Positions 1 through 11,200 of a DNA stretch of 64,000 nt are shown here, in pieces. Position 1 is the first letter of the stretch. Each line of letters opens with the position of its first letter. The position numbers were made by a program, and so were the translations under genes. The DNA comes from Orthonyx spaldingii (Eukaryota > Chordata > Aves > Passeriformes > Orthonychidae): contig VZTJ01005702.1 in the NCBI GenBank assembly GCA_013397795.1, forward strand, positions 1 to 64,000, in the 5' to 3' direction. The notes under the pieces were generated by a model. That model saw only the letters and a list, made by a program, of their open reading frames with translations, did not search any database and had not been told where the DNA came from.

Positions 1-104
1 TTGGCTATCTGGCTTTGACAGAACAAGGTGCCCAATAACATTGTAAGTGGTCTGTGTCCTGGTTTTGTATTCATCAGCTCACCATATGCAATCATTTCCA
101 ATAG

Positions 105-245
105 GTCCTCACGACCAGCTGCATATAAAGTGTACCTTGGATTACACAAGGAAGCAGCGGAAGAGCCATCAGTACAAAAACGTGATGTAGAGAAGTTGTT
201 CAAGGAGCCACACAGAGCAGATATTGCACTGCTCAAACTGAGCAG
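105..245 (+). CDS. PLG: PLG exon with catalytic Asp
   Basis: The acceptor is the AG at 103-104 and the donor is the GT at 246-247. The exon starts with the last base of a split codon and ends with two bases of an Arg codon. It encodes the loop beginning SSRPAAYKV and ending DIALLKLS, with the catalytic Asp near its end. Confidence 0.94.
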
Positions 246-3200
246 GTACCCTTTCACCTGAAGCATTCCTTTGTTCTGATTGGACAAGACAACTAAAAAG
301 TAGTTGTTGGTGTTGTAGAAATGAGTGTTTCTGCATTGAACTCTTTGTTCAATGAGTGATTTGAGACCCTTTCTTTCTTCCCTTCCTGCAGAAGCTCCAG
401 GGTTTCAGAAAGGGAAAGGCTGCCTTGGGAGGGTAGGAGGGCTAGGGACAGTTACCCAAGCTGGAAATGCACTGAGTGCCAGCTGCTGGAAGGTGAGGCA
501 GTGGCAGCAGAATAGGAGGATGTAATGCCTAGATGAGCTTTCAGTCTGTGTATCTACATGCTTGTACCTTGATAAAGTAGTGATGATTGAAACCTGCAAT
601 ATTAGCACGATGTCACTCCATGCTGTTTCCATGCTGTGGTGGGGAGATTTCCTCTTCCAGCAGGGCTGGCCAGTGGGCAGGCAAACAGTTTGATGTAATG
701 CCCAGTATGGCCCTTCTTGCATCTGCTTTCATTCATCGGAAATACCCTCTGTGGAATTGTGCAATCAAAAGGAATTTGTCCATGCAGCTGCAAGCAGATG
801 TATCTGTATGGTGCTTGGGCTTTCATTGCTGTGGCTGCAGGGCATGTCCAAACCAGATGCAGGGTCAGCATAAAAATCTGGCCTTGTAAATGAGCTTTAG
901 CTACACCCAAAATCAAGTCAGATGGACTTAGGTCCTGCTGTGTGCTAAGTGTCCTGACAGAAAGTAATTTGTAGTCAGACTGGATGCAGACAGCAAGCTA
1001 ACACCTAAGTGTTAAATGCCACTAAATTATACCCTTTGTAATAGTTTTGTAATTAGGTTCTGTTTGCTATGCATTAGACTAAGTCAAAGCATTCTCCAGG
1101 ATTAATGTCGGTTCTTTTTATGTCATTCTCCATTTCAGACTTTTCCCTTTTGTGTATCACTTTCTGAGGGTTTAGAGCCTAAAAAGCAATTTTGCACATC
1201 TGAAAAGAAACTTAACTGAAACTAAGGATTTAAATGATAAAAGGCTGATGGATATAAAGTCTTTTTAGAAACCTGAAGGTAGTATTAAGTGTGCTAATGA
1301 TTGTTCCTGTTTGTTCATTTCAGACCAGCAGTCATTAATAATCATGTAATCCCGGTTTGTTTACCTAAAGAAAACTCTGTGTTAGGAGGAAGAGAGGAGT
1401 GCTATGTGACAGGCTGGGGGGAAACAAGAGGTGAGATGGCATTAACACATTTAAAAGCTCCATGTTTGGAGACTGGTACATACTTGTATCCAAAGTGTAT
1501 ACTCTTTGTGCCCCACACAAGTTATTTAATCAAACTTCATCAGATGTGTCCAGTCTTTCCACTGTTTCTCTCTGACACAGATTCTCCTAAATAACTCAAA
1601 AACTGAAACCCACTAAACTGATGCCACAAGAGGAGAACCAGACCTAAGGAGCCACTTCTCTCTCAGTCCACTATCTTTTCCCCAAAGTGGCTTTTGCCTG
1701 ATTGGATGGAAAGTTTTTCTAGATTTAGGTTATTTCTTTTGACATAAATGTGAGTTTGCTCATTCTGTTGAATGATTCTTCTTCCACCCAGGCCGGTTCA
1801 CATCTCACACAAATATAACCCTTATTTTCCAAACCTCTCACTCTGTCCTGGTTGAGAAGTGCATTGGTACCTTCTCTGCCTCCTTGCCCATCATGCCACT
1901 TTCAACTGCTTACTTCCTACCTCATTTCTTCCACAGAAAACTCAAAGTAAAATGGCTTGGGAATGACTCCCACAAATATCCGTGGGTACGGGATCCACAT
2001 GGATGTACTTGAGAGCAGGAAGGTCAATGATGGGTGGTAGAGGGTGATAAGTACCATAATACTGGTAATGCTTACTGGTTTTGGTATATCTTCATATTGT
2101 GCATGGGAAGTATGTGCACAGTGCACACTGTGCTGATTTTACTGCTTATCCATATCCTGATATTTGTGTTTTGTTACCTTTGACAGTTATGATAGTTACC
2201 TTTGTCATTTATTCTTTTTTGGTTTCATTTTTATTTGCAAAGGTACTCGTGGTGATGGCTACTTAAAGGAAACTGGCTTTCCTGTAATCGAGAATAAAAT
2301 ATGCAACCGCCCTGAATTTTTGAATGGTAGAGTCAGAAAGCACGAGCTCTGTGCTGGGAATATTCATGGTGGCACAGATACCTGCCAGGTAAGAAAGTCT
2401 GTGAGCATCAGAGTCGATTGTAAGCACATTCAAATCAAATAGGGCATTGCTTTCTGGGCTTTAGAGGCCCAGAATTATCCTCAGGATGTTACCACACCAC
2501 ATGGTATCTGAGCTGAAAAATGCCCATGTATTCTGCTTTTCCTTGTTCCCTTGTCTGCTGCTGGGAAGTGGGGCAATTTTTCAGATAAGCCTGAACTACA
2601 CAGCACATGGTAATCCACAACTGCACAAGTCAGGTGTATGGAAGCCAACTTAGAATGACAAAAGGTCTGATTTTCTTTCCCCAGGCCCCCTTGCTTGCCT
2701 CAGCCAGACTACCTCCAATGTCCAAGCTAGCTCAGTTAACAACATCTCAGTTAGCAGTCAAGGAAGGATGCAGTGGAGCCTGCCATGCAGGCCAAACAAG
2801 GGCCAAAGGAACTATGAATTTCCAAGTATCAATGCCACTGAGTGATCTGGTAACAAAAGGAACCCATGAAGGCCTCAGAAAAGAGACTGAGGGAGGAAGC
2901 ACAGTTTTAGTCAATAAGGGCAACCAGATTCTTTCTCAGTAAATCCTCTTACTTTAAAAATAAATGTAATGCCTGGGTGACATGAAGAGGACTTTACAAA
3001 AGTGTTCAACAACATGCACAGAGAACTCTTGCCTTGCTAGAATTCCAGTATTTCCTTATAACTTCTACATCCTTTGCATGTAAGAGGTACTTATTTTTCT
3101 GTGCCTCCTGTGGGAAGGCCACATGGGTCTCTCCAAGAAGGAGTCATCCTGTTCTTTCTCTGTTTAGGGGGACAGTGGAGGACCTCTAGTCTGTCTGGAC

Positions 3201-3329
3201 CAAGATAAATTTGTCCAACATGGAGTCACGTCTTGGGGCCTTGGCTGTGCCCAACCCATGAAACCCGGTGTTTATGTTCGAGTCTCCAACTATATTCCTT
3301 GGATTAGAAGTGTGATGGAAAGCAACTGA
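105..3329 (+). CDS. PLG: Plasminogen, 3' part (four last coding exons)
   Basis: Spliced CDS join(105-245, 1324-1430, 2243-2388, 3168-3329) gives 184 residues plus TGA at 3327-3329. All four junctions are GT-AG and keep one frame. The product is the C-terminal part of the plasmin trypsin-like domain, the secreted protease that dissolves fibrin. Visible motifs are the DIALLK stretch with the catalytic Asp (codon 220-222), the TGWGET motif, the block from VIENK to FLNGRV typical of plasminogen, the S1-pocket Asp in TDTCQ, the GDSGGP nucleophile motif at 3168-3185 and the GVYVRV motif near the end. The catalytic His, the activation site, the kringles and the PAN domain would lie upstream, outside the window. 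Residue identity to plasminogen is much closer than to other trypsin-fold proteases. No break is seen. A hepatocyte growth factor relative is excluded because the Asp and Ser of the triad are both present. Confidence 0.96.
1324..1430 (+). CDS. PLG: PLG exon with the TGWGET motif
   Basis: The acceptor follows a T-rich tract ending in cag at 1321-1323, and the donor is gtgag at 1431. The exon encodes PAVINNHVIPVCLP and then CYVTGWGETRG, matching the middle of the plasminogen protease domain. It leaves phase 1. Confidence 0.95.
2243..2388 (+). CDS. PLG: PLG exon with VIENK and TDTCQ motifs
   Basis: The acceptor is the AG at 2241-2242 and the donor is gtaag at 2389. It encodes the plasminogen-specific block with PVIENKICNR, FLNGRV, ELCAG and TDTCQ. 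The Asp of TDTCQ is the S1-pocket residue that gives Lys/Arg specificity. Confidence 0.95.
3168..3329 (+). CDS. PLG: PLG terminal coding exon
   Basis: The acceptor is the AG at 3166-3167. The exon opens directly with the GDSGGP motif that carries the catalytic Ser, continues through SWGLGC and GVYVRV, and ends in TGA at 3327-3329. Confidence 0.96.
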   Translation, partial: GDSGGPLVCLDQDKFVQHGVTSWGLGCAQPMKPGVYVRVSNYIPWIRSVMESN

Positions 3330-3398
3330 TCCTGGGTATGGACTGCCCTCTCCTGGAAAGCAGTGTGCACATCAGAAATACAAGATCCCAAGTGCAAT

Positions 3399-3435
3399 AT
3401 TAAAGCTACAATCATTCTTAAGAAAGCTAAATAAA
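3399..3435 (+). terminator. PLG poly(A) signals
   Basis: ATTAAA at 3399-3404 and AATAAA at 3430-3435 lie 70-106 bases after the PLG stop codon. This is a suitable place for the cleavage signal and implies a short 3' UTR. The call is made from the motif and its position only. Confidence 0.65.
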
Positions 3436-6400
3436 TATGATCATCCATTTTAAATTGCTATAAATCAATAGTCATTGCCAAGAAGGCCAACTGACAGTCT
3501 GTTACCCTCTTTCTATATGTTCTATGGTTTGCTATGTCTGACAATAGACCTATCCACCTCTGAAATACATGTTGAAAATCCCTACCTTAACTGTAACTGG
3601 ACGCCTGCATTTTAATCTTAGATTAGGTTCTACAATGACATTTTCTTCTAAGGTCATCATTTGAAAGATATTGTGTTTCTAACACATGAAGAAATGAGAA
3701 TACTTTTTATTTTCTATGAGTTGTCTGAACCTCTTACCAATTTGATGCTACAAACCAAAGAAGAATCTCACCGTACATGTCTTACATATCTGTGAAGTTT
3801 TATTAGATATATCTGATAGCATTAAATACATGGGATGGGGAAAAAAAAGAGAAGCAAACACATTTGGTTCATGTTTTCATATTTTTTATTGTCGTGGAAA
3901 TACATGTGTCAGCAAAAGTATAAATGTTGCATCAAAGATATAAAACAGTGAATAAAAAACAGCCTCACCCTGAAGTTAGTCCTCAGTAAAGAAAGGGAAA
4001 TAGGTATCAATAATTACCACAAGTAGTGACAATGCATCTACATATTATAAAATTTTGTTGTCCATGGTACCCATTTATTTCTTGGTACAACATTATCTGA
4101 CTACATAACTGTTAGATGTACATATTTCTTCTCTAAAAGATTATGTACACATGTGGTTATAGGAAGTGAAAGCTTAAACCTTTTGAAATGCTTTCCAGGA
4201 AAAGCTTGATTCATGCTTGCCAAAGTGAAACAATTGCTGACTAGGAACTCCTGCTCACATCCTGCTGCTCTTGCATATAAGCCAGGCAGCTCCCCACAGA
4301 TATCTGGGGACCCCCAGTACTGCATGGCATCCTCCCTGCATCCCCAGGGTGTGCTAAGTCTACTTCAAGTAACATAGGTACTTCCGGGGGTGGGATTTAT
4401 CTTGTCCATTTTCTGCACTGCAGAGGTGCATTCCTAGACAAGCCAACCTGCATGCCATTTTCTAATTGTCTTTATTTTTTTTGTATGCCTGTACATACAG
4501 AAGGGATGTGTTGCATCCTAGGAGTTTGGTTTTGTTTTCTTTTTTTCCTCCCATTGCCTTAAAGGGAGATGAGAACTATAAAGCATGGGTGCCAGGGTGA
4601 TTTTAAAGCTTCTACATCTAGAGTCTGATTCTGGGAGACGAAATCGTCTCAGGGCTTCTTTTGGAGCAGGAGCAGCTCTGATAAAGAACATCCCATCCAC
4701 CTGTCTGGTCAGAGGGATTCACTGAGCACAAATGCCCTCCTGCATATTTTCCATATATATCCACTTTGATCATTAAGCCAGCCAAGGGATTTGTACAACA
4801 CTTTCCTGGCAACAAAAATTCTGTGCTGCAGCTTGGCCTTTGATTTGTTAAGCTCTTTAGATGTGAAGTCTTGAAGGCATGGTTAACACCTGACTTGTAG
4901 GCAGAGAAGCTAGTGGCCCTGCTCTCCTTGCCAAACTGACTAGAAATGCATGGATATGCCTGAGTGCCTACAGAAGTCCCACCTCATAACCTTTCAAAGA
5001 GTGCCAATTGTGATCTTTTCTTTCTGCAAGACTGTCAGTGGCAATAAAAATTGCCACTTTTTTTGGCCACCATTCGCACAGACTGGACGAAGTAACACAG
5101 CACATTTGGTGGCAGTGGCGCATTTGACCCAAAATAGCACTTTCACCTCTTTGCTGGTAGGAAGAACACAGCTGGATTTCTGAGGTCACATTGTTCGTGT
5201 GCCTTTGGTGATGGTACAGTGACCCTTTGTCTCGTGTACCTCACATCTCTCACTGAGCCTCTGCAGGATACACATGCAGAACACCTATAGCTGGCAGAGC
5301 TCACGCCCTCCTTGAAGAGGTGCCTTCTCTCTGAGTGAGCTGGGTCACAACAGCTATTTTAGTGTCAGCACATGCAGCTTAGGAGAACACTGCTGTGCCT
5401 CCTGAGTAGCTTGTAGGACTTTCCTGTAAGTATTAAGTGGTTTGAGGCACAGAAGAATTTAGAATAACTTTTTTAACCAATCAGCCTGTCCAATGGTCTT
5501 CATGCCCACATGCATCTACCTCCATGCAGCTGGTTTCCCTTGGGGTGGTCCCTTGCTGAAGCTCTTCATGTGGTTCTGCCACTTCATCTGTCCTCTCCTG
5601 CCCACAAGAGTGTAACCCCACCAGAACCAAAACGCTGGTCATACACCACATTGTGCACCCACTACACCTTTGTGAGGCAACACAAAGTCTCACAGAGATG
5701 GGAGGATTTTTCAATTTACAAAATCCCTGTTAGGGATAAGAGCACAGGAGCAATTACCAAATACAAACTCCACCTGAAGGTGCTAAGCACTACTAGATTA
5801 GAAGTCAAAACATATGCACAGGCTTTTTTCTGCTCTCCTTTACAAAATGAATTTTTAAGAAATAAATATATTCAAACTTCTGGCACCACCTCTATCCATT
5901 TTGCCTGCTGAAATTTATCACTTACATTATCTTCTGAGCAACACATAATGCCGGCCAAAACAAAGCACAATCTGAAAGGCGGAAACAAGTCTTTGCATCT
6001 CTTAAACGCATTTTAGTTATGCACAAACAGAAGAAGTTGGCAAATATTAGTCACGTTTATTTGGAAACTGTAGCTTTAAAAGATCTCTGCAGTCCTTCTC
6101 AAACTGCTAAAGTGTTTAAGACACCAGTGAAAAAAATATCACAAAGAAAAAACACTAAATGGAAGAGGGAGGCTCAGCTTATCCAGCATTACATGTGATC
6201 ACTTCACCCTGGTTCTCCAAGGTGCCTTCAGTAGGGGCTGGCTGGGCTGAGTTCTGTGGCTGGGTGTCTCCACTTTCCCCCTGTGCTGAGACACAGCACT
6301 TGGCCAGTGAAAGCCCAAAGCTTCCAGTTCAGGGCTGGTCTCTGCCACCAGCCTTGGGCTATTTTCTTCAGCTATCTACAGAAGACTATATTGGTGTAGG

Positions 6401-7984
6401 AGAAGTTTTTTCCCTGTACCAGTAGCTCCAGTTTTGGGTTGTCTTCTAGATTAGATGGATATATTGTGAGATGTTCATTTAGTTCCACATCTTTAACTCA
6501 TTACTGACTTTTGCTAAGCATACCTTTGACCTTTTGTATGCCTCAGAGTAAGTTAGAAACAGCCTTGAAAGGCCTTTATCGCTAACTGCCTAAAGTGTGC
6601 AAACATTAGGCTGGGATTATTATTAAAGGTCCTGTTTTCCTCCAGAAGGGCTGGTGATAAGGGCAGTTGCTGCAAAAAGGCAGGGAGAGTTGGGAACTGT
6701 TGAAAAGCACAATGCATTCCTCACCATAGAAAATCCTCCTGTGCTCTTAGGTTGGTGAGACTGGAGCAGTACTCACTCAGTTTCACCGACTGTAATGCAG
6801 TGCTCCTCATTTGTGGTATGAACCTTCCAATCTCAGTCCTATATTTGCTTATGCCCAATATGGGGTTTTTTCTGAGTTTATAAGGCCCTTTACAACACCT
6901 CACTGACTTTCTTTTGTTTATTTATTTCTCTGTTGGTAACAGGATACCTTTTGAATGCCACATTTTTTCAAGTCCTTCCCTGTAAGGAGTGTATTGTTTA
7001 TCAGTCAGTGGCCAGGACACAATTCTTGACAAAGGTCATACAGGAGAAAGAAAAGTCTGTCCCTGGTATCTGCTTGCAGAGCCAGAGAGTTATTCTGCTA
7101 CACGTCAGCTTCAAAAGACCAATTAACACTTCCCTCCAACCAAAGCTCCTGTCTCATCCCTGCCCAAGACAGCTTAATATCTCTGTCAAAAACTCCAAAA
7201 ATTTATCCCCAAGATAGAAAGATGACAAATAGTGATAATGAACAGAAGACAAAAATTGCAGGTGACTTTGGCAGTGATGAGGGTGAAGCAACTTAGTTTG
7301 CTGGAATGGGCAGAGAGCATGATTTGCAAAGAAAAAAGTCAGCATGCTCCTGAAAGCGGTGTTTGGAAAACCATTCAACAGAGGAGAGCAGGCAGAAGCC
7401 CTTCCCTTGGAGATATGATGGGTGTCACATGAACCCCAGCTGTGTCTGGGGAAAGACATTAATGGGCAGCAGGACAATCTGTCCTGCAGAGCTCATGCCC
7501 TGTGCAGGGTATGACACCTACATAAAGCCCTGGACTGCTGCCACATTCCAGAAAGCCCTTGAACTAGGAGGGAAGCAGGGCTTTTGTTGAAAAGGGTCAC
7601 CAACAAGCAGACCAGAGAAAGGTTCTGCTGATGCACACTGCTGATTCCCATCCCTCCCAACCAGGGAAAGAGTCAGCCTGATTAGTACCCTCCTTCTTTA
7701 GCTATCATCTCTTCTATTGTCCAGATTCTTCAGGGGCAAAGGAGGACAGGTTGAAATAATCATCCTCTCCTCTTCAAGGTCATCTAAATCTTAAACAAGC
7801 AGTATCATTTAAATCCTTCCCACCCAAATGTAAATTCTAACAAAGTAATAAACAAATGTCTCAAATAGATAAAGAAATAAATATAAGGTCACTGAGCTGG
7901 ACAGTCCATCTTTTTAAAGCTGTTCTGTTCTCTATAAAGAACCACAGTCCCTTCTTGCAAACAGTGTACTCAGAAAAAAGAGAA
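3436..7984. other. PLG-SLC22A3 intergenic interval
   Basis: This is about 4.5 kb between the convergent 3' ends. It is AT-rich at 3600-4150 and contains scattered short open frames but no recognisable gene, CR1 or RNA. Several minus-strand AATAAA motifs occur (for example near 3885), so a longer SLC22A3 3' UTR reaching into this interval cannot be excluded. Confidence 0.6.
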
Positions 7985-7990
7985 TTTATT
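7985..7990 (-). terminator. Candidate SLC22A3 poly(A) signal
   Basis: TTTATT on the + strand reads AATAAA on the gene strand, 166 bases after the stop codon. It is the nearest canonical signal. More distal ones exist, so transcript ends could be longer. Confidence 0.5.
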
Positions 7991-8155
7991 CCATATCCAT
8001 AGAAAAATACACTACTTGTATTAAATGTCCTTGTGCTTAGAAGGAGAACATGAAGTTTAATCCATATTCTGCAGCAAATTTTGAAGTGGTGGCAGGTGGA
8101 GAACGAATTCCCAGTATGGGAACAAAGTTCTTTGCTCAGTGCTGTCCTTCAAAAG

Positions 8156-8216
8156 TCAAATATAAGAGTTGGTGCCCCGGTGTTTCCGTTTCTTGCCACA
8201 TTTTCCAAAATGACTA
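8156..8216 (-). CDS. SLC22A3: SLC22A3 exon 11 (coding end)
   Basis: 61 bases with TGA at 8158-8156. The acceptor is a good pyrimidine tract ending in ctgtttcag. In the frame set by exon 10 it encodes SHFGKCGKKRKHRGTNSYI, aligning with the short basic C-terminus of mammalian OCT3 around its KCG motif. Confidence 0.87.
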
Positions 8217-11200
8217 CTGAAACAGAAGGGGAGAGTGGTATAAGTGCAGAAAAACAGGTAAATACATAGTTCAAGTTGTAGTCCAAGCTGCAGTACTGAA
8301 ACATTATTTTTTGCATAGAAAATTTCCTCTTTGTTTAGTCTGTGCATTGAATCAGGCAAAAGTTGTTAATGTAATATCCAAAGTCTCTAATTGAAACATT
8401 AATATACAGAATTAGATCCCCAAATTATTTAGCCAAGATGTAAATATTCCCCACATATCTGCAGGGCAGTGAAGAGTCTGGCTTGCTGTGTGCCATGAGT
8501 GGGAAACTTGTGCCTACAAATTTTCAGCTATAAATCCCTCTCATATGTGACTTTTAAATTACTTCACAAATTGTAGAATTGCATCCATGGTAAGGGGCCC
8601 TTCTTCACAGAAAGCTTTGGTTGAAGTAATGGCTGATTTTCTCAAGCAGAGAGTTGCAGGCTATGCTTTGCAGCACCTCGCTTGCATACTCTTGTTTTTT
8701 GCTTCCAGAAATGCATAGGACAAATTGTGTCCTATGAGAAAAATACAGATTTTATCACCATACATTATCTTAACAGCCTTCCTTAGAGATATTGCAAAGT
8801 TCAGGTTTCTATTGAGGAAAATACCACCTGCTCATAGCATCAGCCTAACTAGGGAATTTACTTTGACACTTGAAAAACGTCAGTACTTTTTGACAGTTGG
8901 TAAAACTGGAGGAGAATATCCTCAGGAAACCTCACCCAAGTATAAATAAGAAAATACATCTCATACTTTGGAAGCTGCTCCACATCCTCCACTGTCTCTG
9001 GTAATGAGATTCCCTTTGTCTCTGGTAAAAGCAATACTAGGAGCCCACAGACAGCTGCAAGAATACCTACAATGGACATTGAAGAAATACAAAAGCAATA
9101 AGAACATTTTTACTTTATTTTTTCAGCATTTATCCACTGAGAAAAATTTATTCAGATTAAGTTTGAAGTGAGATGTTTTAAGTGCATCAGTTATTTCTGA
9201 TTAACTTACTCTAATCAAATACCTCTGTGTTACGTTAATTTAGCCTATTACAAAATCCCTTGAGGGCTAGGAGCTCATTTGCAGCCTGGTCTCCTCAAAG
9301 GGAGATCTTAGAAGTTAAAAACCTGAGATAAGTGTACATGGGAAAATGTATAAAAGAAGCACTGGAACCAGGGTGGTCTCACATAGAACAAATCTGCCTT
9401 TTCTTAAAGGGCTCTGTCATGTAGATGCATCTGTGTTTCTTGAAACCACTGAGATTTTCCTGAAATACTCTCTTCCTTTATCCATGGCCAAAATAAAGTA
9501 TGTGATTCAGAATAAACATTCCTCCTTGGAAAACAGCATTCAGATACTATCTGAATTAGGAATAGATATTTTGGAATCATTTCCTGCATAGATATAATTT
9601 ACATAATGTAGTAAGTCAAAAATAGAAGGACTGGAGCAAAAAAACCAAATGTTGCCTGACTGTTGCACAGTTGACTCTGATCTTCTCTGATTTTCAGCGG
9701 AAATTCATACGTTCCTCAGAAGCAGCAGAATTTAATAATTAGATAATGTGAACAATGTACTTCTATCTATGTCTTTTCTTGAAATAATGGTAATCTTTTA
9801 AAATGTCTTTTGTCTTTCCAATTTTGTTTTCAGCTAAAGTTGTCATTGGCACAAACTTCCCTTCTTATTCTATCCTTTTCATTTTGGTTTTTTCCGGTCA
9901 TGTCTACCTCCTAAAAGTCTGATTTAGCCACAGATTCCCATGCAATTACAGAACCTAGCCGTAAGCTTTCTCAGTCTTAAAGCACTTCACATAGTTTCTT
10001 TTCTGCTCCTTCAGCAGAGTCACCTAAGCAGACCTGAGCTCTTCCACAATGTGCAGTGAAATCACTCACATTTGATCCATTTGCCATTCAGCCTCTTGCT
10101 CTAGGCATGACGGTGGAGAAGTGCTGGTGTGAGGGGAAATGAGGCCACACACTGCCTTTACCCCAAAAGAAAAGCTCTGTTAAGAAAAGGATATTTGAAC
10201 CAAAAGTACATTGTAAATCAAATCTTACTGAAAATAATTAGAGGTAGCTCCAACCAAATGGCTGCTAATCGGTAAAGCAGGAATGGGGCTATGATCCCAC
10301 CTAGATCACACAGACTTGAACACAGGGAAACACCAAAATTTCTGCAAAAGACAAAAAGTGCCAGATATTAGAGAGGTGCTACCATACAGAATAACCAGCA
10401 GTTTAAGGAGTAGAACGTAGACTTAGCTCCAAAATTATCTCCTCAGTATATGCCATCCACATTAAGCAGTAGCTATTTAACTGGGAAACTCTGGAGAAAA
10501 TCAAGTTTAACTAAAGGACAGTGAAATAGGAAATGGGGAAAAGCAGAGGGAAAAGCTGAAAGATTCCTGGGAGCTTTTGACATACCTCAGTGTTGTAGGG
10601 TACAATTCGCTGTTCACTAGATAGACAACTTCAAAAGCTATTGTGATGCTCAGTCTTCCCAGTGTGGCAACCGTCGTTTTGAGCCATGGGATATCTGTTC
10701 ATACAAAAAGAAACACTTCTGTGTGAAGTGTGCTCTGCCACACCAGCAGAGCATTTCTGAGAGCCCCAGGCCCTGTCAGCAGGAACACTGGAACAGTGCA
10801 AATCAGACTGAAAGGCCACTGTTGTAGGTATCAATCCATATCAGCATCTATTGCTTTTGAACATCATTTGAGGCTGCTTTGGAGAACTAAAAATCACTAC
10901 AGTTAATTGATTCAAGGTGCTGGTGGGGCATAACAGCATGGGTGGGAGAATAACCATCATAAGCTCCAATGACCATGTCCAGAATGTTCTCCACAAAGGA
11001 TTATTTGTCTATATAAGGATGTTAGGCTGTAAGAAACACTGTTGAGTCACCTCCCAAAGCCTTCGGACCATAAGGAAGGTACCCCTAAAGTTGCATAGAG
11101 TCACAGAATCATTTAGGTTGGAAAAGACTTTTAAGACCATTGAGTCCAACTGTTAACCCAACCCTGCTACTCCACCACTAAACCATGTCCCTAAGTGCCA

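Larger units (their letters stand above)
246..3167 (+). other. PLG introns
   Basis: Three introns (246-1323, 1431-2242, 2389-3167) separate the exons. I see no other exon or recognised repeat in them. Short open frames here lack plausible protein features and run into splice signals. Confidence 0.8.

Noticed and set aside
5921..5980. Candidate SLC22A3 last exon after the acceptor cgcctttcag on the minus strand
   Set aside because: Its translation (with CFGR) only loosely resembles the OCT3 tail. The exon at 8156-8216 has a far better match, the right phase and lies closer.
6930..6985. Another candidate SLC22A3 last exon (minus strand, with KKCG)
   Set aside because: It needs a phase that exon 10 does not supply, and is superseded by 8156-8216.
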